A DNA stretch of 64,000 nucleotides from Brevibacterium sp. CBA3109. Its GTDB lineage: Bacteria > Actinomycetota > Actinomycetes > Actinomycetales > Brevibacteriaceae. Both the position numbers and the translations under genes were made by a program. The notes under the pieces were generated by a model that had not been told where the DNA came from, searched no databases, and saw nothing but the letters and a program-made list of their open reading frames with translations. The stretch covers positions 2,728,001 to 2,792,000 of the forward strand of contig NZ_CP158281.1 of assembly GCF_040256645.1 (NCBI RefSeq). The letters are read 5' to 3'. Positions 35,990-45,909 of the stretch are shown here, in pieces; the stretch's first letter is position 1; each line of letters begins with the position of its first letter.

Positions 35990-37476
35990 ACGTGTGTCAT
36001 CTCCCTGTCTTCTGCGGGCTGGGAATCGGAATGGGAATCGGTGTCGGCGAAGTCAAAGTGCGATTCGAAGTCGTCCCGAGTGCTCAAAGGTGCGGTGCCT
36101 TCTTCAGCGGCGCTCTCGAGTGCCCCATCGTCGAGCACCCCGTCATCATCTGCCCCGTCGTCCGGAATGCCGAAGGTCTGGAACGCGATGGTCTTTTCGA
36201 TCGGGTATGGTTCGCGTCCGGTCACATGTGAGAGCACGACCGATGCGCGCCAGGGCCCGAAGCCGAGGTCGGGTGCGGTGACGCCGTGGGTGTGCTCTTC
36301 GCCGTTGAGGACGTGGATGGTGCCTGCGTCGTTGACCGTGTAGTGGCGGCTGACGTCGAGGCGGCCCTTGGCATCCAGCCGGATCTCGTCGCCCAGCGGG
36401 GAGAGGAATTCCGGGACCTGGGACTTGTAGCCGGTGGCAGAGACGACCGATCCGCTGCGGCGGTCGAAGCACTTGTCCAGTGACGTGTTGCGGAAGCGCA
36501 GAGCATAGTCGCCGGTGCTCACATCCCGTTCGGCGGAGATCAGTTCGGATTCGGCCAGCAGGTTGGTGCGCAGCTTCCGACCGCAGCGGCTGAGACGGTA
36601 GAGGGTGTCGTGAATGTCATCGACGAGCTCGGCGCTGATGCCCTTGTACAGGGTTCGCTGCTCGCGGCCCAGCTGTTCGCGCAGGTCATCGGGCAGGGCA
36701 CGGAAGTGGTCCGTGTACTCCGGAGACGTCATCTCCAGGGTCAGCTTCGTGTACTCCATCGGGAAGAAGCGCGGCGAGCGCGTCACCCAGTCCAGTCGCA
36801 CCTTGCGAGCTTCGGCCTCGTCGATGAGATCGCGGTAGATCTCGGCAGCGGACTGTCCGCTGCCGACGATCGTGATCGATCCGCTCTCCAGCAGAGCCTT
36901 TCGATGGTCGAGGTACTGAGAGGTGTGGATGACCGGGCCGGCACTCTCGGCCTCCAAACCCTGCAGAGCCGGCGGCAGCACCGGTGAGGTGCCGACGCCG
37001 AGGACCAGGTGGCGGGCGCGGTAGGACTCGGTCCTCAGCGCCTGACCGGACTGATCGGCCACCTCGGCGGTGACGGTATAGATGTCATTGTCCCTGGTCA
37101 CCGAGGTGACTGTGCGGTTCCAGCGCAGGGTGTCTAACTGCGCGGCGACCCAGCGGCAGTACTCGTCGAATTCGGCGCGCAGGGGGTAGAAGGATTCGCG
37201 GATGTAGAAGGGATAGAGGCGGCCGCTGTCCTTGAGGAACTGGAGGAAGGAGAAGCGGGAGGTGGGGTCGGCCATGGTCACGAGGTCGGCGAGGAACGGA
37301 ACCTGGACCGTCGCGCCTTCGATCATCATGCCCGGGTGCCAGCGGAATTCCTTGCGCTGGTCGAGGAATACCCCGTCGACGTCGGGCAGCGGATCGGATA
37401 GGGCCGCAAGCCCTAGGCCGAAGGGTCCGATGCCGATGCCGACGATGTCGTGGATGTGTGTCTCGGGTGTGCTCAT
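35986..37476 (-). CDS. Lysine/cadaverine (diamine) N-monooxygenase, siderophore
   Basis: 496-residue flavin N-hydroxylase (IucD/DesB/AlcA family). FAD motif GIGIGPFGLGLAALSD, NADPH motif IVGSGQSAAEIYRDL, and C-terminal ATGYKSQVPEFLSPL. A C-terminal acidic Asp/Glu-rich tail (about residues 435-496) is extra. The decarboxylase next door suggests the substrate is cadaverine or putrescine rather than lysine. ATGA overlaps with both neighbours. Confidence 0.92.
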   Translation of the reverse strand: MSTPETHIHDIVGIGIGPFGLGLAALSDPLPDVDGVFLDQRKEFRWHPGMMIEGATVQVPFLADLVTMADPTSRFSFLQFLKDSGRLYPFYIRESFYPLRAEFDEYCRWVAAQLDTLRWNRTVTSVTRDNDIYTVTAEVADQSGQALRTESYRARHLVLGVGTSPVLPPALQGLEAESAGPVIHTSQYLDHRKALLESGSITIVGSGQSAAEIYRDLIDEAEARKVRLDWVTRSPRFFPMEYTKLTLEMTSPEYTDHFRALPDDLREQLGREQRTLYKGISAELVDDIHDTLYRLSRCGRKLRTNLLAESELISAERDVSTGDYALRFRNTSLDKCFDRRSGSVVSATGYKSQVPEFLSPLGDEIRLDAKGRLDVSRHYTVNDAGTIHVLNGEEHTHGVTAPDLGFGPWRASVVLSHVTGREPYPIEKTIAFQTFGIPDDGADDDGVLDDGALESAAEEGTAPLSTRDDFESHFDFADTDSHSDSQPAEDREMTHV

Positions 37477-39104
37477 GCCGCACCTCCTTCGATCGTGGTG
37501 AATGTCTGCCCTTGGCCCAGCGTCGACTTCTGTTCCTGGTCAGGCGTCGTGCTCTCCAGGTGCCGGCCGGCGAGGATGCCGTGGCCGGTGGCGCGGACGA
37601 GGTCGAGTACGGCGGTGATGTCAGCGACCGTGGTGTCGGGGTTGAGCAGGGTGAGTTTGAGCCAGGGTGTGCCGTCGATGGTGGTGCGGGCGATGGCTGC
37701 GCGTCCGGAGCGGAAGAGGACGCGACGGATCATCGGCACCAGCTCATCGGCGGTGCTCGTATCGGCAGCAACCGGCGAGAACCGGAAGAGGACCGTGCTG
37801 AGATCGGAGGCGCCCAGCACTTCGAAGTCAGGCTGGTCGTCGAGGAGTTCACGGACCTCGGCGGCCAGATCGCACACGACATCGAGCAGGTCACCGATCT
37901 CACCGGCGCCGCGGGCGCGCAGTGTCGTCCAGAGTTTCAGGGCGTCGAAGCGGCGGGTGGTCTGCAGTGATTTGTCGACCTGGTTCGGTTCTGCCTCGGC
38001 GCTCAAAGCTTCGGCTTCCGGGTTGAGGTAGTCGTTGTGGTGCAGCGTCGGGTCGAACAATCTGATGTCGCGCACGAGCAGTGCGCTCGAGGACACGGGC
38101 TGGAAGAAGGTCTTGTGGAAGTCGATCGTCACCGAGGTGGCCCGGCCGATTCCTGCAAGCAGGTGTTTGCGGCGTGGTGCCCACAGCAGTCCCCCGCCGT
38201 ATGCGGCGTCGACGTGCATCCACACGTTCGCGTTCTCGCAGATCTCGGCGATGGCGGCCAGCGGATCGATGACGCCGAGGTCGGTGGTGCCGGCCGTGGC
38301 GACGACGGCCATGACGATGCCGCCAGTGTCGTTGATGTCTCGCATCAGCTCGGCCAGAGCCTCGGCGTCCATGCGTCCGGCGGCGTCGGTGTCCACGCAC
38401 ACGACCGCCTCGGCGTCGAGTCCGAGGAGGTGCGCTGCGCGGGAGATCGAGAAGTGAGTCTGGCTCGTCGTGAGGATCCGCAGCCGGGACATGATTTCGC
38501 GGCGTGATGCCTCACCACGTCCAGCCTCGGCCTTGCCGACCGTCTGTGCCTGCTGGTCGCGCAGCACGTTCTCCCTGGCCAGGAACAGTGCCTGGAGGTT
38601 GGACTGGGTGCCGCCCGAGGTGAAGATTCCGTCACCGGAGTCGAACCCGACGTGCCGGCTGGCCCACTGCACCAGACGGCGCTCCATGAGCGTGGCGACC
38701 TCGGATTGATCGTAGGTGTCGACGGATGTGTTGATCGCTGCGAGCATCGCCTCGGCCGCGACGGCGGGAACGGCGACAGGGCAGTTGAGATGGGCGACGT
38801 AGCTGGGGTGGTGGAACCAGACGGCGTTGCGGGCGTAGAGGTCATCGGCCTCACGCAGGGCGGCGAGGTTGCCGATGCCCTGACCGTCGAGGTCGAAGCC
38901 TGCGACCCGTGCCTCGAGGCTGGTGCGGTCATTCGCCGAGGTGGGTGCGTCGACATCGGTGAAGCGCTGGGCGAGTGCGTCGACGACCTCGTGCATGAGC
39001 TCGGCGTAGGCATCGGCACTGTGGGCCCCCAGCAGTGCGTCACCAGTGCGCACAGAGGCCGCGTCGGTCAGCGGAGTTGGGGTGTCAGAGAGCAGTGAAG
39101 TCAT
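37473..39104 (-). CDS. PLP-dependent lysine/ornithine decarboxylase, siderophore (DesA-like)
   Basis: 543-residue group II decarboxylase. NCPVAVPAVAAEAMLAAINTSVDTYDQS, TSGGTQSNLQALFLARE, HVDAAYGGGLLWAPRR and the PLP lysine in TIDFHKTFFQPVSSSALLVRD are present. It would make the diamine used by the next two enzymes. First gene of the operon; an AAGGAGG lies 13 bases before the ATG, which is far. A DtxR-type iron box is 51 bp upstream. Confidence 0.9.
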   Translation of the reverse strand: MTSLLSDTPTPLTDAASVRTGDALLGAHSADAYAELMHEVVDALAQRFTDVDAPTSANDRTSLEARVAGFDLDGQGIGNLAALREADDLYARNAVWFHHPSYVAHLNCPVAVPAVAAEAMLAAINTSVDTYDQSEVATLMERRLVQWASRHVGFDSGDGIFTSGGTQSNLQALFLARENVLRDQQAQTVGKAEAGRGEASRREIMSRLRILTTSQTHFSISRAAHLLGLDAEAVVCVDTDAAGRMDAEALAELMRDINDTGGIVMAVVATAGTTDLGVIDPLAAIAEICENANVWMHVDAAYGGGLLWAPRRKHLLAGIGRATSVTIDFHKTFFQPVSSSALLVRDIRLFDPTLHHNDYLNPEAEALSAEAEPNQVDKSLQTTRRFDALKLWTTLRARGAGEIGDLLDVVCDLAAEVRELLDDQPDFEVLGASDLSTVLFRFSPVAADTSTADELVPMIRRVLFRSGRAAIARTTIDGTPWLKLTLLNPDTTVADITAVLDLVRATGHGILAGRHLESTTPDQEQKSTLGQGQTFTTIEGGAA

Positions 39105-39154
39105 AGCGGTACGGTTGCCTCCTTCGGTTCACGGTCCGGTAAGGCCGGACTACA

Positions 39155-39173
39155 TTAGGGAAACCTACCCTAA
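39155..39173 (-). promoter_or_regulatory. DtxR/IdeR-type iron box upstream of the siderophore operon
   Basis: On the minus strand the 19-mer TTAGGGTAGGTTTCCCTAA, which fits the actinobacterial iron-regulator consensus (TTAGG..AG.CT..CCTAA) with intact outer arms TTAGG/CCTAA. It lies 51 bp before the decarboxylase ATG, where binding would block the promoter when iron is plentiful. Confidence 0.85.
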
Positions 39174-39365
39174 GTAAACGTAGAAGCAAGGCGAGTGGTG
39201 CCACCGATCGTCGACTACATGAGTAACCTCGGCCGCGACCCAGAGTCGCCCTCGTCAGCTCTCGCGCGGCCAAGCCCACGATCAACGACAGGCGTATACC
39301 GCCCAGGAAACTCGCACGTGGCCTTCGTCACATACGGGCGATTCGTCTGACATCCTGAGACAGCG

Positions 39366-39410
39366 AAAACGGCCGTAGTCCCTGCACAGGAGGCAGGAAC
39401 CACGGCCGTT
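39366..39410 (-). terminator. Terminator downstream of guaB
   Basis: Arms AACGGCCGT (39368-39376) and ACGGCCGTT (39402-39410), continued after small bulges by CCTGC/GCAGG, with TTTT after the stem on the minus strand. It lies 43 bp beyond the guaB stop. The rest of the 348-bp gap (39105-39452) holds the siderophore promoter and no gene. Confidence 0.8.
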
Positions 39411-39452
39411 GACGGTCACGCGGCACCGTCCGAGACGGTCGGTCGAGAACTC

Positions 39453-41039
<1,587 letters not shown>

Positions 41040-41145
41040 TTATCCAGCATTTCAAATACCGAGCACTGTGAGACTGCCGACATCAGCAGTCAGGAATGCT
41101 CGCCGAGGCGGTCGCGGCCTTCCAGCGAAGGTGTCATCGCCGTAG

Positions 41146-41808
41146 TCAGCGGCCTTCGCCGACCGAGCGCGCCAGGTCGAGTGTCGAGGCTTCCGAGTCA
41201 TCGAGATGGATGCGCAGAAGGCCTTCGGCTCCGTGCCGGTCTCCCGAGCGCATCTTCTCGAGGATGTCGCGGTGCGGATTCGCCCAATGAGAGTGATAGT
41301 TGCCGGGCTCTTTCGAACGGGCGAATGTCGTTGAGAGGCGGGCCATGAGGTTGACGTAGAACTCGTCGAGCAGCGGCGAACCGAGCAGACCAACGATGGC
41401 CCGGTGGAAGGACGCGGAATGTTCCTGCGCATCGGTCCAGCTCTCATTGCTCGGCGCGGTCTCGGCGCGAACAACGGATGCTTCGACACGATCCATTGCC
41501 TCCTCGGAGGCATCCTGTGATTCCTGGACGGCGCGGATCTCGAAGACGCGTCGCGCTTGGTAGAGGTCCTTGAGCTCGTCGAGGTCGAAGGTGCGGACAA
41601 AGAAGCCGCGATTCGTCTCCTGGGTCAGCAGACCGGCGTGACGGAGCAGGCTCAGGGATTCACGTGCAGTGTTGCGCGAGACGTTGAATTCCTTCGCCAG
41701 CGCACCGTCCCGGACCGGGGAGCCGGCAGGGTATTCACCGGTCGTGATTCGGGACCGGACCAGGGCGACGATCGCCTCTGAGGTACATCCGGGTGCGTGT
41801 GGGCTCAT
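41146..41808 (-). CDS. GntR family (FadR-type) transcriptional regulator
   Basis: 220 residues. N-terminal winged HTH (IVALVRSRITTGEYPAGSPVRDGALAKEFNVSRNTARESLSLLRHAGLL) and a C-terminal FCD ligand domain with metal-site His/Asp (AQEHSASFHRAIVGL, NYHSHWANPHRDILEKM). Target and ligand unknown; it stands alone between guaB and the pseudouridine synthase. Confidence 0.87.
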   Translation of the reverse strand: MSPHAPGCTSEAIVALVRSRITTGEYPAGSPVRDGALAKEFNVSRNTARESLSLLRHAGLLTQETNRGFFVRTFDLDELKDLYQARRVFEIRAVQESQDASEEAMDRVEASVVRAETAPSNESWTDAQEHSASFHRAIVGLLGSPLLDEFYVNLMARLSTTFARSKEPGNYHSHWANPHRDILEKMRSGDRHGAEGLLRIHLDDSEASTLDLARSVGEGR

Positions 41809-41897
41809 ATCACCAGGCTACCGTGTCCTCGCGAATCGTGGGCACTGTTGTCGTGCGGCCATGGCGCGTTTCTGATGCGCCGAGGGGCGCTGCCGCT

Positions 41898-42878
41898 CTA
41901 ATACGTCTCCCCCAGGGACAATGCCGACTCGAAGCGACGTTCGAGTCCCGTCAGCGGATCGTCGAAGCCGATCGATGCCGCCAGCAGCTGCAGCGGCGAG
42001 CTGAAGTCGTAGGGGTCCGGTGAGAGGTCGACGGGATAGACCGGATCGCCGAGGATCGGCACCCCCAGCGCGTTCATGTGCACCCGCAATTGGTGGGTCT
42101 TGCCGGTCATAGGTTCGAGTTCGTACTCTCCGACTGTTGGCACCGGTTCTCGCCCGTGGCCATCGGACTGTCTCGCCGAAGCCGGGGCGAGTTCGCGGAG
42201 GAGACGGATCCGGCTGATCGCATTCGGCTCCCCTGCGACTTCGAGAACCTGTCTGCCACCGCGCGGCTTGATCAGCCTCGACTGCCTGATGAGAGGCAGC
42301 TCTATGTCCGCAGACGCCAAGGGTGCCAGGGCCCGGTAGGTTTTGGCGACCTTGCGGTCCTGGAACAGCCGCTGGTATCGACCGCGGGTCTCTGGTCGTT
42401 TGGAGAGGATGAGCAGTCCGGCGGTGATCCGATCGAGACGATGGATCGCGACGAGATCGGGCTGATCGAAGTCGATGCGTGCCCGAGTCACGACGCATTC
42501 ACGCACGAAGCGGCCGTTGGGAGTGCTGGCGAGAAAGTGCGGCTTGTCGACGATGAGCAGCTCATCGTCTTCGAACACGATGCTGATCTCGAAGGGAATT
42601 CGCGCCTCCGCCGGGACCGGACGGTGGAAGAAGTAGAAGCCACCGGGAATGACAGGATCGCCCCATGCGACCGGGGTTCCCTCCACGTCTCGCATGTCAC
42701 CGACGGTCAGGAGGCTGCGCAGCTCAGCCTCGGCGGCCGTGGGGAACTCTCCGCTCAGCCACCGTCCGATCGAATCGGGGACGGCCAGGTTGGCTTTGCG
42801 ATGCGTCTCCTGCCCGCCCGGGGCACGCAGCGAACTCGCGGAGATTCCCTCGCGCGGAGGCAGCGGACTGCGTGGCAT
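41898..42878 (-). CDS. RluA-family RNA pseudouridine synthase
   Basis: 326 residues with the RluA catalytic motif HRLDRITAGLLIL, YRALA and the C-terminal TGKTHQLRVHMNALGVPILGDPVYP. The conserved VDKPHFLASTPNGRF opening is present. Typical of the 'pseudouridylate synthase' group in actinobacteria whose RNA target is unknown. Confidence 0.88.
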   Translation of the reverse strand: MPRSPLPPREGISASSLRAPGGQETHRKANLAVPDSIGRWLSGEFPTAAEAELRSLLTVGDMRDVEGTPVAWGDPVIPGGFYFFHRPVPAEARIPFEISIVFEDDELLIVDKPHFLASTPNGRFVRECVVTRARIDFDQPDLVAIHRLDRITAGLLILSKRPETRGRYQRLFQDRKVAKTYRALAPLASADIELPLIRQSRLIKPRGGRQVLEVAGEPNAISRIRLLRELAPASARQSDGHGREPVPTVGEYELEPMTGKTHQLRVHMNALGVPILGDPVYPVDLSPDPYDFSSPLQLLAASIGFDDPLTGLERRFESALSLGETY

Positions 42879-42916
42879 CAGTTCAGTCTAGCGGGTTCAC
42901 AGCGGCCGGAGCCGGT

Positions 42917-43441
42917 TCAGTCTTCCCACTGGGTGCAGGTCATCGTTCCGTTGAGCACCGCGGAGCCCAACGCAGTCTCGTCGAAGGACACACCGTCGTC
43001 CGTGTAGCTGACACCCTTGGGCTGATTCGCCTTGAAGGGTTTCCCGTGCCCGGTCTTGACCATCGCGAAGTCCGAGTTCTCGGCCTTGACCAGGGGCGGC
43101 TGGTTGTTCGTCTTGCCGATGATGTGGTGGATGTTTCCCGGCTCTCCAGAGCAGTACACGTCGGTCGGTGAGATCGTGGTCTTCTTCGAATCGACTGTGA
43201 CCGTCAGCTTCTGTTTGCCCTCTGCGGTCGTGTCCGCCGCGTCCGTGCTCGCCGGAGCCTGACTGCCGCCGTCCTCCGGTGCGGAGGATTCGCCGGCAGC
43301 GTCGTCTGTCGGAGCCGAGGTCTGCGCTGCCGATTCCGAGGCTTCGGAGGTGTCAGACTGCGCCTCGTCGGTCGGGGAAGATCAGCCACCTAGGCAGAGA
43401 AGACCGATGATGGCAAGGGGTGAGATCAGTCTGGAGCGCAT
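42917..43441 (-). pseudogene. LpqH-like lipoprotein with in-frame TGA at the lipobox cysteine
   Basis: From ATG at 43441 the frame reads MRSRLISPLAIIGLLCLGG, then TGA (43384-43382), then continues open for 154 codons to 42917. TGA sits exactly where LGG-C, the lipid-modified cysteine, is expected; a Cys TGC differs by one base. After it comes a Ser/Glu/Ala/Asp linker and a domain with KLTVTVDSKKTTISPTDVYC, HHIIGKTNNQP and LNGTMTCTQWED, similar to the mycobacterial 19-kDa LpqH family. Either a point-mutated pseudogene or recoding; start uncertain. Confidence 0.6.
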
Positions 43442-43539
43442 ACAGCCATTATGGTGCGAAGGTTCCCTGCCCGAGGCAGAAAACTGCTTTGATCGGACGT
43501 GTCATTAGGCACATATATCAGAACGCAGCGCTGGGAAAC

Positions 43540-45216
43540 TCAGGCTCGATCGACGAGGAAATCGATGTCGACGCCCTCGGGCAGCGCGCCGTATTCCCAG
43601 CCGCGGTCGGGACCCAGCCGTGCCTGCACAAAACTTGCGGCCACCTCCGCAGGGGCGGACTCCAATAGGATCGCCGCCTGCATGAGCAGCGCCATCCTCT
43701 CCACCAGTCCCCGCCCCTTGGCCGACAGACCGGCAAGTGCATCCGGTTCGCCGCCGGCCAGGTCTCTGGCCGCAGTCTGCAGCGACCCTGCCAGCGATTC
43801 GAAGGCAGCATCGAAGTCCGGGTGCCGGCCCAGCCCGGTCTCGAGGAAGCCGAGGAACGCCTTCGCCGTGGCAGGTTCACGCCCGAGGGCACGAAGCACG
43901 TCGAGGACGATGACGTTTCCCGACCCTTCCCAGACCGCCATGACAGGCTGTTCGCGGTACCGGCGAGCCAGCGGGAAGGCCTCCGTGTAACCGTTGCCGC
44001 CCAGGCATTCGAGCGCCTCGTAGGCATGTCCGGGTCCGCGCTTGCAGATCCAGTATTTGCCCACAGCCGTGGCCAGACGCCGAAAGTCCGCGGCATCGGC
44101 ACCCTCGTCGTCATGAGCGGCAGCCAGATGCATAGCGGTGAAGGTCGCGGCCTCGGATTCGAGCTGCAGATCGGCGATGACCGCGCGCATGAGCGGCTGG
44201 TCGATGAGTGTGGACCCGAACGCCGCCCGGCCACGCGCATGCCACGCGGCTTCCGCCACCGACTGACGCATTCCTGCGGTGGACCCGAGGATGCAGTCGA
44301 GGCGGGTCTGCGACACCATCTCGATGATCGTCCGCACTCCCTTGCCCGGTCCTCCCAGCAGCCAGCCGACGGTCGAGTCGAATTCGACCTCGGACGAAGC
44401 GTTGGACTTGTTGCCAAGCTTGTCCTTAAGTCGCTGAATCCGCACACTGTTGAGTCCACCACCAGGCAGGATGCGTGGAACGACGAAACAGCTCACCCCC
44501 TCGTCGAGCTGTGCGAGAACGAGGAACGCATCAGACTGAGGTGCCGAACAGAACCACTTGTGACCGGTGATGAGGTAGTGGTCGCCGGACGGGATCGCGC
44601 GGGTGGTGTTCGCCCGCACGTCGGAGCCGCCCTGCTTCTCGGTCATCGCCATGCCGAAGGTGACAGCGGTCTTCTTCGCCGGGTCGATCCGGCGCGGATC
44701 GTAGTCGGTTGCGGTGGCTTTCGGGATCCAGAAATCGGCGAGCTTCACATCGGCACGCAGGGACGGCACGACGGCATGCGTCATCGACACCGGGCAGGCG
44801 TGGCCGGGTTCGATCTGGGAGAAGAGCATGAACCTGGCGGCGCGTTCCGGGTTCGCGCCCGGGCCCGGATTGGTCCAGGCATGTGAGTGGGCGCCGCTGC
44901 GCAGTGCTTCGCCGATGATCCGGTGGTAGGCGGGATGGAACTCGATCGAGTCGACTCGGTTGCCCCACTCGTCGTGAGTCGCAAGCTTCGGCCCGTGCTC
45001 ATTGGCCAGACGGGCGTCGTTGATGAAGTCCGCACTGCCGACCAGGTCCCCGATTCGACTGAGCTCGGATCTCGACGCTTGGGGCGCGTACCTGTCCACG
45101 GCGTCGAGGAGTGCGGTGTTGAGGGTGAATTCGTTGATATCCCGCCGAGGCGGTGCCTGGTTGATCACCGTGTGCGTGGCGAATGGTGCCGGTTGAGTCG
45201 ATGTTTCGGTGCTCAT
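43540..45216 (-). CDS. AidB-like acyl-CoA dehydrogenase
   Basis: 558 residues, longer than ordinary acyl-CoA dehydrogenases and with the AidB-type N-terminus (THTVINQAPPRRDINEF). Flavin-binding loop FGMAMTEKQGGSDVRAN, KWFCSAPQSD, LGGNGYTEAFPLARRYREQPVMAVWEGSGNVI. AidB proteins bind DNA and have weak isovaleryl-CoA activity; the substrate here is unknown. It follows a TetR gene (ATGA overlap) that faces an acyl-CoA ligase. Confidence 0.88.
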   Translation of the reverse strand: MSTETSTQPAPFATHTVINQAPPRRDINEFTLNTALLDAVDRYAPQASRSELSRIGDLVGSADFINDARLANEHGPKLATHDEWGNRVDSIEFHPAYHRIIGEALRSGAHSHAWTNPGPGANPERAARFMLFSQIEPGHACPVSMTHAVVPSLRADVKLADFWIPKATATDYDPRRIDPAKKTAVTFGMAMTEKQGGSDVRANTTRAIPSGDHYLITGHKWFCSAPQSDAFLVLAQLDEGVSCFVVPRILPGGGLNSVRIQRLKDKLGNKSNASSEVEFDSTVGWLLGGPGKGVRTIIEMVSQTRLDCILGSTAGMRQSVAEAAWHARGRAAFGSTLIDQPLMRAVIADLQLESEAATFTAMHLAAAHDDEGADAADFRRLATAVGKYWICKRGPGHAYEALECLGGNGYTEAFPLARRYREQPVMAVWEGSGNVIVLDVLRALGREPATAKAFLGFLETGLGRHPDFDAAFESLAGSLQTAARDLAGGEPDALAGLSAKGRGLVERMALLMQAAILLESAPAEVAASFVQARLGPDRGWEYGALPEGVDIDFLVDRA

Positions 45217-45872
45217 TGTTCTCCTCTTGCTGTGCGCGGTTGCCCTATTGCAGTGCGCGCGAATGTGGACAGTGCGGCGGTGAGGGCTTCGACCTGCGGG
45301 GCACTCGGTCGCTCTCTGGCGGGATCGAGAACATCGACGAGATTCTCCACGATGGATCCGACCAGCGACCGAGCCACCACCTCGGCGGGGATGTCGACGG
45401 CATAGCGCCCAGTGAGCCCCGTCGCGATTGCGGCGACGTATCCGCGCCGGAATGCTCGGCGTTCGATCTGCACGGTGTCCGGAACCTCTTCGAACAGGAG
45501 TGCATGGGCGAGAGTGCGCCCGGCGACGGCGCGTCGGATGAAGACATCCAGGAGTGCGTCCACGATCTCGACCGCGCTCGTCGACGACTCGATAGCCGTC
45601 GTCACGACGGCAAGCTCATGTCGTGAGGCATGAGCGAACACGGTCCCAAGCAGTTCGTCACGGTTGGAGTAGTAGGTGTAGATGAGCCCGGTGCTGCACT
45701 CGGCTTCGCGAGCGACAGCGGCAACGCTCGCCGAGGCGAATCCACCCCGGACGATGACATGGCGGGTTGCCTCTTCTATCCGGGCGCGCCGGCGCTGCGC
45801 CTTGGCACGGGTCCTGGATGTTTCCCGGTAAGCCACGTCTGCTCTTTCCCAAAGAAGTGAATCATGGTTCAA
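45213..45872 (-). CDS. TetR family transcriptional regulator
   Basis: 219 residues with the HTH ATRHVIVRGGFASASVAAVAREAECSTGLIYTYYSNRDELL. Starting at ATG 45872 gives a short extra N-terminus; a GTG about 36 bases further in, behind GGGAAAGAG, is also possible. Divergent from the acyl-CoA ligase by 37 bp and overlapping the AidB-like gene, so it probably controls both. Confidence 0.85.
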   Translation of the reverse strand: MNHDSLLWERADVAYRETSRTRAKAQRRRARIEEATRHVIVRGGFASASVAAVAREAECSTGLIYTYYSNRDELLGTVFAHASRHELAVVTTAIESSTSAVEIVDALLDVFIRRAVAGRTLAHALLFEEVPDTVQIERRAFRRGYVAAIATGLTGRYAVDIPAEVVARSLVGSIVENLVDVLDPARERPSAPQVEALTAALSTFARTAIGQPRTARGEQ

Positions 45873-45882
45873 TTGTTATTGA
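45869..45882. promoter_or_regulatory. Candidate TetR operator between the TetR and acyl-CoA ligase genes
   Basis: Inverted repeat TCAATtgttATTGA in an AT-rich patch of the divergent gap. It is short and overlaps the first TetR codons if ATG 45872 is the start, which argues for the later start. Confidence 0.35.
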
Positions 45883-45909
45883 TTATGACATCCGTCACAA
45901 GGAGAAGCA

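Noticed and set aside
43320..43384. Selenocysteine insertion hairpin after the TGA
   Set aside because: Only a weak CCCCG/CGAGG pairing was found; not enough to claim recoding.
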